Below are positions 22,817 through 34,613 of a stretch of 37,418 bases of DNA, in pieces. The position numbers and the translations under genes were made by a program. The stretch lies in NCBI GenBank assembly GCA_964469525.1, contig CAYXYU010000016.1, positions 1-37,418 of the forward strand, read 5' to 3'. The notes beneath the pieces are model-generated. The model searched no databases, was not told the DNA's origin, and saw nothing but the letters and a program-made list of their open reading frames with translations. This DNA is from JABDCD01 sp964469525 (GTDB taxonomy: Bacteria; Pseudomonadota; Alphaproteobacteria; Rickettsiales; SXRF01). Every line of letters begins with the position of its first letter. Within the stretch, counting starts at the first letter, position 1.

Positions 22817-24657
22817 TAGCGGCTTCTCTCAAATTGACGCAACTCATTCAACAACTCTTTTTTCACCTGCGCTCGCCTTTGCCATAGCTTATATCGCTTA
22901 GCATCGGCAGCCCGGATTTTTTTATTATGTTCCTGAAACTCAGCACCACCACCCTTATAGCCCATTTTAATATTATTCTTGTTAAGTGGCCGCCACGTAT
23001 CGGCATGCTGTACCAGCAAATTCAGCGCGCTACGATGCGCTTCCAGTACCTCTAACTCTGCATCATATTGCTCATTGATTAATTGCACCATCGTATCCAG
23101 CTTACCGTTTACGGATGATGGGATGGAGCCAGCTTTGAAATAATCGTTTACGTAGCTCTTCCATGCAGCCAAATGGTAAGGTCTAGCTTGACGGTTACGC
23201 TTTTCCGCCTTTTCCACGTTTGCCAGCCAGACATCCGTAAAGCGTTCTTGATAAAGGGTTCCATCCACCCAAATATCCCAAAACCGCTCATAGAGATCGT
23301 AGTACCGTTTTGAGAACAGATCGTTTAGGCGATCAAGCTCTGCATAAGGATATTTTTGAAGCAACTCATCCGGACTTAAATTTTCTGGTTCGGCTTGTAC
23401 CCAATGAAACTCGCTCACTTCATTTATTTTGTAACCTTTTTGCTCTATTTGCTCGACCACATAATCTACGCGATCTTGGTCATCTGGATGGTCGGAGAAA
23501 AATTCAGCCACATTTTCAATGATCGCCAACCAGCCTTCCTTACTTTTGTGCTTTTGCGAAGTGAAAAAATCCGTGGCACCTCCCGCATGACCGTAATATT
23601 GCACCAGCGTTTCTAGTCCTATTAAATCCGCTTCCTTCTCCTGCTCGCGTGAGAATTGCAGCCCCATGGTGGATGTGAAGCTCGATAAATCGGTATCGCC
23701 TAATACCCAGCTAATGATTTGATCGAAGAACAGCTTTACTAACTGCTTTACATGATCACGGTTTGCAAAATGCCCTATCTCGTGACCAAGGATGAATACC
23801 AAGGCATTTTCCGAGGAAAGATCGTCAAGGAGACCAGTAAAGAGCACAATACGCTGTCCGGGTAAGGAAACAGCGTTGATGGTAGGATCATCGATCAATG
23901 TCAGTTTAAAATGATAGGACGCAAGCGCATCACTCTTAGGAAGCTTATCCAATAATGCTTGTAATTCTTTTTCCCGTTGTTGCAGCGCAGGCGTAAGCGG
24001 CCTGCCCTTGGGTAGCTGGAAATCCAACTCTACGTTGCGCCATAGCCATTCTTCGGTTTCGACAGGGATGTGCTTGGCAATAGGATCAATGACGTAGGTG
24101 CCGCCTTTGAGTATTAGGAACAAAAGTAGCAGTGTAATACTGCCGTAAATTGCAAGTTCCTTAAGCGGATGTTTGCGTGGCGCGTTGCAGCTATGATCCA
24201 GCACACAACTATATCCTCGCGGCTTTTGTGCCATAGGGTGATCGTTATAAACCGCTGTGGCAATTGCCAGCATCTGTATCATGCCTGGGCGTTCCTTCAT
24301 TACCTCCATGCGCATGCCAGTGATGTAGCTAGCCTTGGGTGCCTGGCTTTGTAGTCGCAGCACAATCTCGCGTCGTGCGCGGTCAGAGAGACTTTCAATC
24401 GTATGCAGCGAGCCGCCGAACAATGTTAGGATGCCACCAAGAAAACGGCGGAAATAGTCGGCACTTAGGCAAATATGTGCGGTTACTAATTCCGTGCGTA
24501 CAGCATGTGGCAAATATGTATCCTCTTCGGTATTTAATACAGGAATCTGCGTTTTACTGCTCTCGCGTTCTTCCAGGGAGCGGAACTGACGAAACTCCAC
24601 CAGCCTACCGGTGAAGTAAGTCATCATCAGCAAGAGTATGGTAAATAATAATTCCAT
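22816..24657 (-). CDS. Membrane-anchored M48 metallopeptidase fused to a YbjQ-like domain
   Basis: This 613-residue protein is a likely membrane-bound zinc endopeptidase. Residues 1-18 are a membrane segment. About 22-120 look like a divergent YbjQ (UPF0145/DUF74) domain: the GRLVEFRQFRSLEERE lead, then ELVTAHICLSADYFRRFLGG, TLFGGSLHTIESL and DRARREIVLRL. A second membrane segment is at 168-187 (LAIYGSITLLLLFLILKGG). The peptidase follows: FTGLLDDLSSENALVFILGHEIGHFANRDH with HEIGH at 292-296 and third zinc ligand Glu340 in FSREQEKEADLIG. The last ~200 residues are polar and helical with no domain I recognise. It lies 22 bp after a YbjQ gene and is coupled to the SGNH gene. The peptidase call is firm; the fused YbjQ domain is my inference from pattern. 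Confidence 0.88.
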   Translation of the reverse strand: MELLFTILLLMMTYFTGRLVEFRQFRSLEERESSKTQIPVLNTEEDTYLPHAVRTELVTAHICLSADYFRRFLGGILTLFGGSLHTIESLSDRARREIVLRLQSQAPKASYITGMRMEVMKERPGMIQMLAIATAVYNDHPMAQKPRGYSCVLDHSCNAPRKHPLKELAIYGSITLLLLFLILKGGTYVIDPIAKHIPVETEEWLWRNVELDFQLPKGRPLTPALQQREKELQALLDKLPKSDALASYHFKLTLIDDPTINAVSLPGQRIVLFTGLLDDLSSENALVFILGHEIGHFANRDHVKQLVKLFFDQIISWVLGDTDLSSFTSTMGLQFSREQEKEADLIGLETLVQYYGHAGGATDFFTSQKHKSKEGWLAIIENVAEFFSDHPDDQDRVDYVVEQIEQKGYKINEVSEFHWVQAEPENLSPDELLQKYPYAELDRLNDLFSKRYYDLYERFWDIWVDGTLYQERFTDVWLANVEKAEKRNRQARPYHLAAWKSYVNDYFKAGSIPSSVNGKLDTMVQLINEQYDAELEVLEAHRSALNLLVQHADTWRPLNKNNIKMGYKGGGAEFQEHNKKIRAADAKRYKLWQRRAQVKKELLNELRQFERSR

Positions 24658-24679
24658 GTGACACGCCCTGCCTTAATAG

Positions 24680-25000
24680 TTATGCAGGCTCCGCTTTCAC
24701 GGCTGTTCCATACACATAGATTTCTGCAGCACCCTGCGCTACTGCGCCTGTCGTGATGCGAATGTTTAGAATGGCGTTAGCACCAAGCTGCTCTGCTTGG
24801 CTTATCATACGATTAGTGGCTTCATCTCGTGCATCGTTGAGCAATTCCGTATAACCACGTAATTCGCCACCGAACACGTTTTTAATATCGGCAAACATAT
24901 CCCGAAACGCATGGCGGGTACGTACTGTACTGCCAGAAACAACACCATAATGCTCGACCAGCGTATGACCCGGAATTGTTGAGAGCGTGCTTAAAATCAT
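24680..25000 (-). CDS. YbjQ family (UPF0145) protein
   Basis: This 106-residue soluble protein matches YbjQ: MILSTLSTIPGHTLVEHYGV, GSTVRTRHAFRDMFADIKNV, FGGELRGYTELLNDARDEAT, ISQAEQLGANAILNIR and the final AEIYVYGTAVKAE. The family is annotated as putative heavy-metal binding and forms ring-shaped oligomers in structures, but no biochemical role is agreed. GGGAGAAG lies 3-4 bases before the ATG. It heads an apparent operon with the M48/YbjQ fusion and the SGNH gene, so it likely assists or regulates the peptidase. It is divergent from a truncated membrane-protein gene across ~110 bp. Confidence 0.9.
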   Translation of the reverse strand: MILSTLSTIPGHTLVEHYGVVSGSTVRTRHAFRDMFADIKNVFGGELRGYTELLNDARDEATNRMISQAEQLGANAILNIRITTGAVAQGAAEIYVYGTAVKAEPA

Positions 25001-25114
25001 TTTCTTCTCCCTGGATATAGTGCTAACGTGCCATTATTTCTTAGTAAAATTAATATTTTGATAAATGATAATGTAATATGCTGCGTTAGTTTCATCCTTA
25101 GCGACAAAAATGTC

Positions 25115-25471
25115 ATGAAAGGTTATAATTTACAAGACTTTACACCCTATTTCAGCCAGTTTTCTGCACGGGTGGAACAGTACAGGAATAGTCGGAAGGC
25201 GATATTTATCGGATGCAGCGTTGTCGCAATGCTGCTGGTGGTTTTGCTGCCTTGGTACGCTACCGACTTAGCAGAATCCCTTAATAGAATGGCAGTCAGT
25301 ATGGTTGGTGATCAGTGGAAAGAACATGCTTCCACTTCCGATGTCATATCCGTTGCCTTAGTTATCATCGCTATCAGCATATTCCTGGTGCTATGGCCTA
25401 TCTTCTCCTACCGGGGGAGCAATAGCTCCATCCCTCGCTGCCTTTGTACCACTGAAAGCGGCTGCGCTTGA
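25115..25471 (+). pseudogene. Truncated two-helix membrane protein (possibly DUF3137-like)
   Basis: From ATG 25115 (MKGYNLQDFTPYFSQFSARV) the frame has a short amphipathic lead, one membrane segment (AIFIGCSVVAMLLVVLLPWY), a ~35-residue polar loop and a second segment (ISVALVIIAISIFLVLWPIF). After SYRG at about 25418 the reading runs antisense into the integrase remnant and ends in a non-family tail (SNSSIPRCLCTTESGCA). The layout (YF...RVEQYRNSRK, then two helices) recalls the N-terminus of DUF3137 proteins, which can occur near LemA and M48 genes, but this is a weak match from memory. An in-frame ATG at 25028 would add 29 odd residues. I think it is a gene cut short by the integrase rearrangement, though a short functional protein is possible. 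Confidence 0.5.
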
Positions 25472-25760
25472 AGCGAAGCTGCGTCAGCACATCGTTTATC
25501 CGTGCCATCGTTCTGCGCCTGAAGCTGCTTCCGAACTCTGGCAAATTCGGCTTCGATGTCGGATTTAGCAGGGCTTTCCCGTTTCTGGGCTTCCTTGTAA
25601 TCTCGCGTTTTCAGCGATGCGGGATTTCCTTTCGTCCCTTGTAGGCAGCGACCAAATCCTGCGGTATGCGGAGGCGTATATACCACGTCTCGCGCCGCTT
25701 GATTAAATAGGGGATTTTGGCCTCTCTTCCATACCCGTTGTGCAGCACGTTTGTGTACAC
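25408..25760 (-). pseudogene. Frameshifted N-terminal remnant of a tyrosine-type integrase
   Basis: Two overlapping minus-strand frames together give the N-terminal part of a phage/ICE integrase. Frame one (25760 to stop at 25611) reads AKIPYLIKRRETWYIRLRIP then QDLVAAYKGRKEI. Frame two (25686 to 25408) carries on with ASLKTRDYKEAQKRESPAKS, DIEAEFARVRKQLQAQ. The joined pattern (WY.R..iP.dL...kgrkEI..SLkTrd..eA) is standard for the SAM-like N-terminal region of these integrases. A single-base deletion near 25611-25640 explains the shift. The catalytic domain is missing. The remnant starts about 65 bp downstream of tRNA-Ile and points the same way, the usual place for an integrase of a tRNA-targeted element. 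Confidence 0.78.
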
Positions 25761-25824
25761 TCGGAGAAGAAGAAAGCCGTTGTATATCAATAAACCGTTG
25801 GGTATCAGCCTATTAGGGCAAGAA

Positions 25825-25901
<77 letters not shown>

Positions 25902-25934
25902 TAAACCTACGACAGGCCAAGGAAAAGAGTGTCG

Positions 25935-25963
25935 TTTGTACGGGCTGGGGGGGTAAAAGTCAA
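25935..25963 (-). promoter_or_regulatory. Sigma-70-type promoter of tRNA-Ile
   Basis: On the minus strand, TTGACT (25963-25958) and TACAAA (25940-25935) are spaced by 17 bases, and transcription would start about 27 nt before the tRNA 5' end at 25901. The spacer contains a run of seven C. A second TTTTACCCCC word lies just upstream of the -35, making a short direct repeat of unknown use. Confidence 0.65.
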
Positions 25964-25987
25964 ATCTTTTGGGGGTAAAATTGCCGC

Positions 25988-27037
25988 TCAGGCCGATTCC
26001 TGCGTCACCTGGTTGCGCCCGGCGCGTTTCGACTGGTACAACGCATCGTCGGCGCGCTTGATCAGGGTCGGCAGCGTGTCCGTTTCCGGCCGGAACAGGG
26101 CGATGCCCATGGAGATGGTGATAGTGCCGTAAATCTCGCCGGTATCCTTGCGTTTCAATTGCTTGCTGGCGATGCTGGCGCGGATCATCTCGGCGACCTT
26201 CAACGCGCCCTCCATCGGCGTTTCCGGCAGGGTGGCGATGAATTCCTCGCCGCCGAAGCGCGCCACCACGTCGCGGCCCTTCAGCGTGTAGGTCAGGGTG
26301 CGTGCTACGGTTTTCAGCACCTCGTCGCCCAGCAGGTGGCCGAAGCGGTCGTTGAACTGCTTGAAATGGTCGATGTCGATCATCAGCAGGCACAGCGCCG
26401 AGCCATTCTGCCGCGCCTCAGTCATCTGCTCGTCGGCCAGCTTCTCGAAGGTCTTGCGGTTGAACACCCCGGTCAGGAAGTCGCGCTGCGCTTCGATGGT
26501 CGCCTCCTGCAGGTTCTTCTTGAGGCTGTGGATTTCCTGCTTTGATTCCTCGAGACGCCTGGTAATGCGCTCGCCGCTTTTCTTAAGACCGGCGGTGGCA
26601 ACGATCAGTTCCTTCACGATCTCCTGCACCCCGGTGCCTTCGAATTTCTTGGTGATGGTCTCCAGGTAATGATCGATATTCTGGTTATAGGCCTGCGCTT
26701 CGCCGGAGAAATCATTGATGACGCGCAGCACTTCCACCAGCACCTTCTGGGCGCTGATGCTTGCGTCGTCCACCAGCTTCTGCTGCGGGTGTCCGATAAC
26801 ATACTTGTTATAGAGATAGGCGCAGGTTTCCTTGGTAAACTGCAGCGAATTGGCAATGATATTGTCCACCTCGCGCTGCAGGTCGGGATTCTTGCCCATG
26901 GCATAGTGGAACCAGACCGCGTAGTTTTCCGGCACCGGCGCCACCTCGTGCTTCTGCATCAGCGCCAGCGCCTGCTTGGCGTACTGCAGCTCCTCGTACG
27001 CTTCCTTGCGATCGGTCATGGCCTGGGTGAGTTTCAT
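25988..27037 (-). CDS. Diguanylate cyclase with N-terminal helical domain
   Basis: This protein should make c-di-GMP from two GTP. I prefer the ATG at 27037 (MKLTQAMTDRKEAYEEL) over a TTG three codons upstream; length 349 residues. Residues ~1-165 are helical with no membrane segment. They include EVAPVPENYAVWFHYAMGKN, a pattern found in a group of alphaproteobacterial GGDEF proteins, and a coiled-coil lead into the catalytic domain (RRLEESKQEIHSLKKNLQEA). The GGDEF domain has DFLTGVFNRKTF, MIDIDHFKQFND and an active GGEEF at 262-266. The inhibitory RxxD is not kept (KGRD), so product feedback is probably absent. It follows ubiD with a 40 bp gap and is not linked to the signalling cluster at 17-22 kb, but may share the same c-di-GMP pool. 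Confidence 0.93.
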   Translation of the reverse strand: MKLTQAMTDRKEAYEELQYAKQALALMQKHEVAPVPENYAVWFHYAMGKNPDLQREVDNIIANSLQFTKETCAYLYNKYVIGHPQQKLVDDASISAQKVLVEVLRVINDFSGEAQAYNQNIDHYLETITKKFEGTGVQEIVKELIVATAGLKKSGERITRRLEESKQEIHSLKKNLQEATIEAQRDFLTGVFNRKTFEKLADEQMTEARQNGSALCLLMIDIDHFKQFNDRFGHLLGDEVLKTVARTLTYTLKGRDVVARFGGEEFIATLPETPMEGALKVAEMIRASIASKQLKRKDTGEIYGTITISMGIALFRPETDTLPTLIKRADDALYQSKRAGRNQVTQESA

Positions 27038-27077
27038 ACCGGTCAAGTGTAGCGTGGGTAGGTTAATAAAAAGCTTC

Positions 27078-28568
27078 TTAGCATACCGGACCGCCCTTCC
27101 CCGGCAGCCCCATCGCCTGCCACAAGCGGCTGATTTTATTTACAACAGCTTGATCCATATGTATTTTTTTTCCCCATTCGCGATTGGTCTCGCCCTCCCA
27201 TTTGTTGGTGGCGTCGAACCCCGCCTTGCCGCCTACCCCCGAGACAGGCGAGGCAAAATCGAGGTAATCGATCGGCGTGTTCTCGATCAGGGTAATATCG
27301 CGCACCGGGTCCATGCGCGTCGACATCGCCCAGATGACATCCTTCCAGTCGCGCGCATCGATGTCGTCATCGACCACGATGACGAACTTGGTATAGACGA
27401 ATTGCCGCAGGTACGACCACACGCCCATCATGATGCGCTTGGCATGCCCGGCATAGGCCTTCCGGATCGACACCACCGCCACGCGGTAGGAGCAGCCCTC
27501 CGGCGGCAGGTAGAAATCGACCACCTCGGGGAACTGCTGCTGAAACAGCGGGATAAAGACTTCGTTCAGCGCCTCGCCGAGCACGGATGGCTCATCGGGC
27601 GGGCGGCCGGTATAGGTGGTAAGGTAAATCGGGTTTTGTCGCATGGTAATGGCGGTAATGGTAAAGACCGGGAACTGCTCTACGGAATTGTAATAGCCGG
27701 TATGGTCGCCATACGGCCCTTCGTCGCGGTAATCATCGAGGCTGACATAGCCTTCCAGCACGATCTCCGCCTGCGCCGGGACTTTGAGCGGAACGGTCTT
27801 GCAATCCACCAATTCGGTTTTGGCGCCGCGCAGCAGCCCGGCGAACTGGTATTCCGACTGGGTATCGGGCAGCGGCGTTACCGCCGCAAGAATCGTTGCC
27901 GGGTCGGCGCCGATCACCGCCGCCGCCGGGAACGGCTCTTGTTTTACCTTTCCCCAGCGCGCATGCTGCTGCGCCCCGCCGCGATGCTTCAGCCAGCGCA
28001 TCAGCGTCTGATTTTTGCCGATGACCTGCATGCGGTAGATGCCGAGGTTGTAATCGTCTTCCGCCGCCTCCCCCGGCCCCTTCGTAACCACCAGCGGCCA
28101 GGTAATCAGCGGCGCCGGTTCGCCCGGCCAGCAAGTCTGAATGGGAAGCATTCCGAGGTCGATATCATCGCCTTCGAGCACGATCTCCTGGCAGGGTGCT
28201 TTGCTCACCGTCTTTGGCTTCATGGTCATCAGGGTCTTTAGCAGCGGCAGCATACCGACCGCCTCTTTCCAGCCTCCCGGCGGCTCGGGCTGGCGCAGAA
28301 AGGCCAGCATCTCCCCGACCTCGCGCAGCTGGTGCGGCTCCCTGCCCATGCCCCAGGACACGCGCTCGACCGTGCCGAACAGGTTGATCAGCGCCGGCAT
28401 GGTATGGGTGCTGACATTCTCAAACAGCACCGCCGGGCCTTTTTCCGCAATCAGCCGCGTGCCGATCTCGGTCATCTCCAGATGCGGCGATATCGGCTCC
28501 CTGACCCGCACCAGCCGCCCGGTTTTTTCGAGATGGGCGATGAAATCGCGAAGGGAATGATAGGTCAT
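27078..28568 (-). CDS. ubiD: UbiD family 3-octaprenyl-4-hydroxybenzoate decarboxylase
   Basis: UbiD decarboxylates the polyprenyl-hydroxybenzoate intermediate of ubiquinone synthesis using prenylated FMN supplied by UbiX. The 496-residue length is right. Marks include the N-terminus YHSLRDFIAHLEKTGRLVRV, LGMLPIQTCWPGEPAPLITW, NLGIYRMQVIGKNQTLMRWL (metal and cofactor binding), and EIVLEGYVSLDDYRDEGPYG with DHTGYY. FVIVVDDDIDARDWKDVIWA and the C-terminal MDPVRDITLI, GFDATNKWEGE are also typical of the ubiquinone branch rather than aromatic-acid detoxifying relatives. Its ATG overlaps the GNAT stop (ATGA), so it is translationally coupled. UbiX is not in the window. Confidence 0.96.
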   Translation of the reverse strand: MTYHSLRDFIAHLEKTGRLVRVREPISPHLEMTEIGTRLIAEKGPAVLFENVSTHTMPALINLFGTVERVSWGMGREPHQLREVGEMLAFLRQPEPPGGWKEAVGMLPLLKTLMTMKPKTVSKAPCQEIVLEGDDIDLGMLPIQTCWPGEPAPLITWPLVVTKGPGEAAEDDYNLGIYRMQVIGKNQTLMRWLKHRGGAQQHARWGKVKQEPFPAAAVIGADPATILAAVTPLPDTQSEYQFAGLLRGAKTELVDCKTVPLKVPAQAEIVLEGYVSLDDYRDEGPYGDHTGYYNSVEQFPVFTITAITMRQNPIYLTTYTGRPPDEPSVLGEALNEVFIPLFQQQFPEVVDFYLPPEGCSYRVAVVSIRKAYAGHAKRIMMGVWSYLRQFVYTKFVIVVDDDIDARDWKDVIWAMSTRMDPVRDITLIENTPIDYLDFASPVSGVGGKAGFDATNKWEGETNREWGKKIHMDQAVVNKISRLWQAMGLPGKGGPVC

Positions 28569-29071
28569 AAGAATTTGACCATTACCACATCATCCACATA
28601 ACGATCCTGCAGCTTCAATATATGTTTCTCCACGCCATACGGCTCAAACCCAAAGCTCTGATAGAGAGCAACCGTTATCGGATTGGTAACATCCGTACTG
28701 AGCTGTACCAGCTCCAACCCAGCTTTTTTTGCCTCAGCCAGCAATATCTCAATAAGACGGCGAGCAATACCAAAACCGCGCGCTTCCGGCGCAACATAGA
28801 CACCCCACACCATGCCCTTGTGGCGTATTTTTATTCTGTCCTGACGGTAAAGCCCTGTTATACCAAGCAATTTTTGATCTACGAAGCCACCGGCAATCCA
28901 CCCGTTACCAAACCATTTTTTAAAACGTTCAAGCGGCCAGTCTACCGATTCCTCATAGGAATCAAGGAAAGCATCGGGATGTTCCTTGAGGCCGCGCAAG
29001 CGGATTTCACGAAATAGCTCTACATCCGCTACGGTCAGCAATCGGCAAACTACTTCTTTATCGTTCCTCAT
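28565..29071 (-). CDS. GNAT family N-acetyltransferase
   Basis: This 168-residue protein has the GNAT acetyl-CoA fold: strand-rich start VCRLLTVADVELFREIRLRG, the core GMVWGVYVAPEARGFGIARR with the R/Q-x-x-G-x-G/A pyrophosphate loop as ARGFGIA, and the end VTNPITVALYQSFGFEPYG. The substrate is unknown. The DNA is slightly AT-richer than ubiD. The start overlaps the VOC gene by 14 bases and the stop overlaps the ubiD start by 4, so the three form a compact run VOC-GNAT-ubiD. No link to ubiquinone is visible, so shared transcription may be the only tie. Confidence 0.9.
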   Translation of the reverse strand: MRNDKEVVCRLLTVADVELFREIRLRGLKEHPDAFLDSYEESVDWPLERFKKWFGNGWIAGGFVDQKLLGITGLYRQDRIKIRHKGMVWGVYVAPEARGFGIARRLIEILLAEAKKAGLELVQLSTDVTNPITVALYQSFGFEPYGVEKHILKLQDRYVDDVVMVKFL

Positions 29072-29381
29072 ATACTACGTCCGGAAATTTTACCTTGGTT
29101 TCTTCATCCTGCGCTTCCTTGGAAAAATACTCCCAGGTAATGCCATTGGCATCTCGCTCCTCGCGGAATCCCTTTTCCGCCTCGTCCTCGAAGCCGATAT
29201 GGCGCACCACGCCCGGCAGCTGCCCCGCCTTGCAGGAAATGGTGAAGTTGAGCAGCTCGGTGCGCCACAGCGCGTAGCGCCCTTCCGCCACCACGCAGGG
29301 TTGGCAGCCCAGCCGCCGGCTGTAATCCGCCAGCGAGGCGGCGAAGTTATCGGTGGAGATGGAGATGTGGAAGCGCTTCAT
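29058..29381 (-). CDS. VOC/glyoxalase-superfamily protein
   Basis: This 107-residue single-domain protein is of the vicinal oxygen chelate type. MKRFHISISTDNFAASLADY starts with the typical metal-side His5. RYALWRTELLNFTIS, VVRHIGFEDEAE (His) and DANGITWEYFS (Glu) hold the other probable metal ligands. Members include glyoxalases, dioxygenases and C-As lyases such as ArsI; the short length and sequence do not decide between them. It is the first gene after an inverted repeat that separates it from rlmB, and it overlaps the GNAT gene. Confidence 0.85.
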   Translation of the reverse strand: MKRFHISISTDNFAASLADYSRRLGCQPCVVAEGRYALWRTELLNFTISCKAGQLPGVVRHIGFEDEAEKGFREERDANGITWEYFSKEAQDEETKVKFPDVVYEER

Positions 29382-29387
29382 AAAGGC

Positions 29388-29472
29388 AGATGATAGATAA
29401 TAAGGTGATGGATGATAAGAGAATACCGCCGTATATTCATCTTATTATCCATCATCTTGTCATCCATTATCC
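29388..29472. repeat. Inverted repeat with GATGATA-type periodic arms between rlmB and the VOC gene
   Basis: The left arm (29388-29425) is built of words like GATGATA, GATAATA, GTGATGG and GATGATAAGAG. The right arm (29434-29472: TATTCATCTTATTATCC, ATCATCTTGTCATCC, ATTATCC) is its imperfect reverse complement over about 38 bp. The loop is about 8 bp (CCGCCGTA). The right arm includes the stop codon of rlmB (29467-29469) and the left arm ends 7 bp from the VOC start. A- and T-rich stems with a GC-rich loop make a weak terminator; as RNA it still folds into a long hairpin between two same-strand genes. Confidence 0.8.
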
Positions 29473-30189
29473 TCTTTTGCGATACAACTCATACAGCGCC
29501 ACCGCCGCCGCGTTGGAGACGTTGAGGCTTTCCATGCGGGAAGACATCGGGAGCCGCACCAGCACGTCGCAATGCTCGGCGGTGAGCCTGCGCAACCCCC
29601 TGCCCTCCGCTCCCAGCACCAGCGCCGTTTTGCTATCCAGTTTCGCCTCCGTAATGGATTCCTTCGCCTCGCCATCGAGCCCGTAAATCCAATAACCGGC
29701 CTTCTTCAAAAGCTCGATCGCCTGTGCCAGGTTGCCCACGGCAATATAAGGCACCGTTTCAAGCGCCCCGGAGGCCGCCTTGGCCATGACGCCGGATTCG
29801 GCGGGCGCATGTCTATCAGTGACAATGACAGCGCCTGCATCAAACGCGGCAGCCGAGCGCAGAATGGCGCCGACATTATGCGGGTCGGTCACCTGGTCGA
29901 GCAGCAACACAGGTTTCTCAATCTTTTCTTCCAGCCAGTCCGCAAGCGATGGCTGCTCCAGCGGCGCGCTCTCGACCGCAATGCCCTGATGCACGCTGCC
30001 CGGCGGCAGCAATTCCTCGATGCGCCTGGCGTCAACGACGTTGAGATTTTTTATGGAAGAAAGCGCCCCGCCCAACTCGCCCTGCGCGTTCTTCGTCACC
30101 AGCACGCGCCGGATCTTGCGCATCGGATTGGCCACCGCCGCCAGCGCCGCGTGCTTGCCGAAGATTACAAGAAGATGGTGTTTCGTCAT
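29467..30189 (-). CDS. rlmB: 23S rRNA 2'-O-ribose methyltransferase RlmB (SpoU family)
   Basis: RlmB methylates the 2'-O of G2251 in the P-loop of 23S rRNA. The 240-residue protein has the substrate-binding N-terminal domain (LLVIFGKHAALAAVANPMRK) and a trefoil-knot SpoU domain. It shows all three SpoU motifs: LDQVTDPHNVGAILRSAAAF, LVLGAEGRGLRRLT and LPMSSRMESLNVSNAAAVAL. It lies downstream of rpoC, separated by a long palindrome. Close relatives such as TrmH act on tRNA, but the N-terminal domain and length favour RlmB. Confidence 0.92.
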   Translation of the reverse strand: MTKHHLLVIFGKHAALAAVANPMRKIRRVLVTKNAQGELGGALSSIKNLNVVDARRIEELLPPGSVHQGIAVESAPLEQPSLADWLEEKIEKPVLLLDQVTDPHNVGAILRSAAAFDAGAVIVTDRHAPAESGVMAKAASGALETVPYIAVGNLAQAIELLKKAGYWIYGLDGEAKESITEAKLDSKTALVLGAEGRGLRRLTAEHCDVLVRLPMSSRMESLNVSNAAAVALYELYRKRG

Positions 30190-30196
30190 GACATAC

Positions 30197-30316
30197 CTGA
30201 TTCGCTAGGCTTAGCCGGATGCGAAGCGTTGCCGAGAACCGCAGCGCAAATGTACACACTAGTACATGCGCAGCGGAAGCGCAGGCAACGCAAGCAAGAC
30301 GGCAAGCCTAGTAGAA

Positions 30317-30320
<4 letters not shown>
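30197..30320. repeat. Long (about 60-bp arm) inverted repeat between rpoC and rlmB
   Basis: The left half (30197-30258: CTGATTCGCTAGGCTTAGCC ... GCGTTGCC ... CCGCAGCGCAAATGTAC) and the right half (30261-30320) are imperfect reverse complements. Shared words include CTGATTC, CTAGGCTT, GCCG, GCGTTGCC, CCGC(A/T)GCGCA and TGTAC. The arms are GC-rich, with a tiny centre at ACACTAG. The end includes the rpoC stop codon (30317-30319). It probably ends rpoBC transcription or is a processing site, and it looks like a dispersed palindromic element rather than a plain terminator since no T-run follows. Unlike the heptamer elements, I see no clear 7-bp step. Confidence 0.85.
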
Positions 30321-34516
<4,196 letters not shown>

Positions 34517-34536
34517 AACCTGTCCTTTGCAAACAT

Positions 34537-34611
34537 TTAGAGTATGAGAGTTTTAGAGTTCAGAGTTCGGAAGTTTACTGAACTCCGAACTCTTGTACTC
34601 TTAGACTCTAA
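34537..34611. repeat. 34-bp-arm hairpin in the rpoB-rpoC spacer (heptamer-type repeat)
   Basis: The arms are 34537-34570 (TTAGAGTATGAGAG, TTTTAGAGTTCAGAG, TTCGG) and 34578-34611, with loop AAGTTTA. GAGT recurs at steps of 8, 8 and 7 bases in the left arm. About 26 of 34 positions pair as reverse complements. The arm ends 2 bases from the rpoB stop codon. AGAGTATGAGAGT and GAGTTC words are shared with the heptamer array at 6471-6595, so these are two copies of one repeat family. Because rpoB and rpoC are co-transcribed, this hairpin must be present in the rpoBC mRNA. Confidence 0.9.
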
Positions 34612-34613
34612 AA

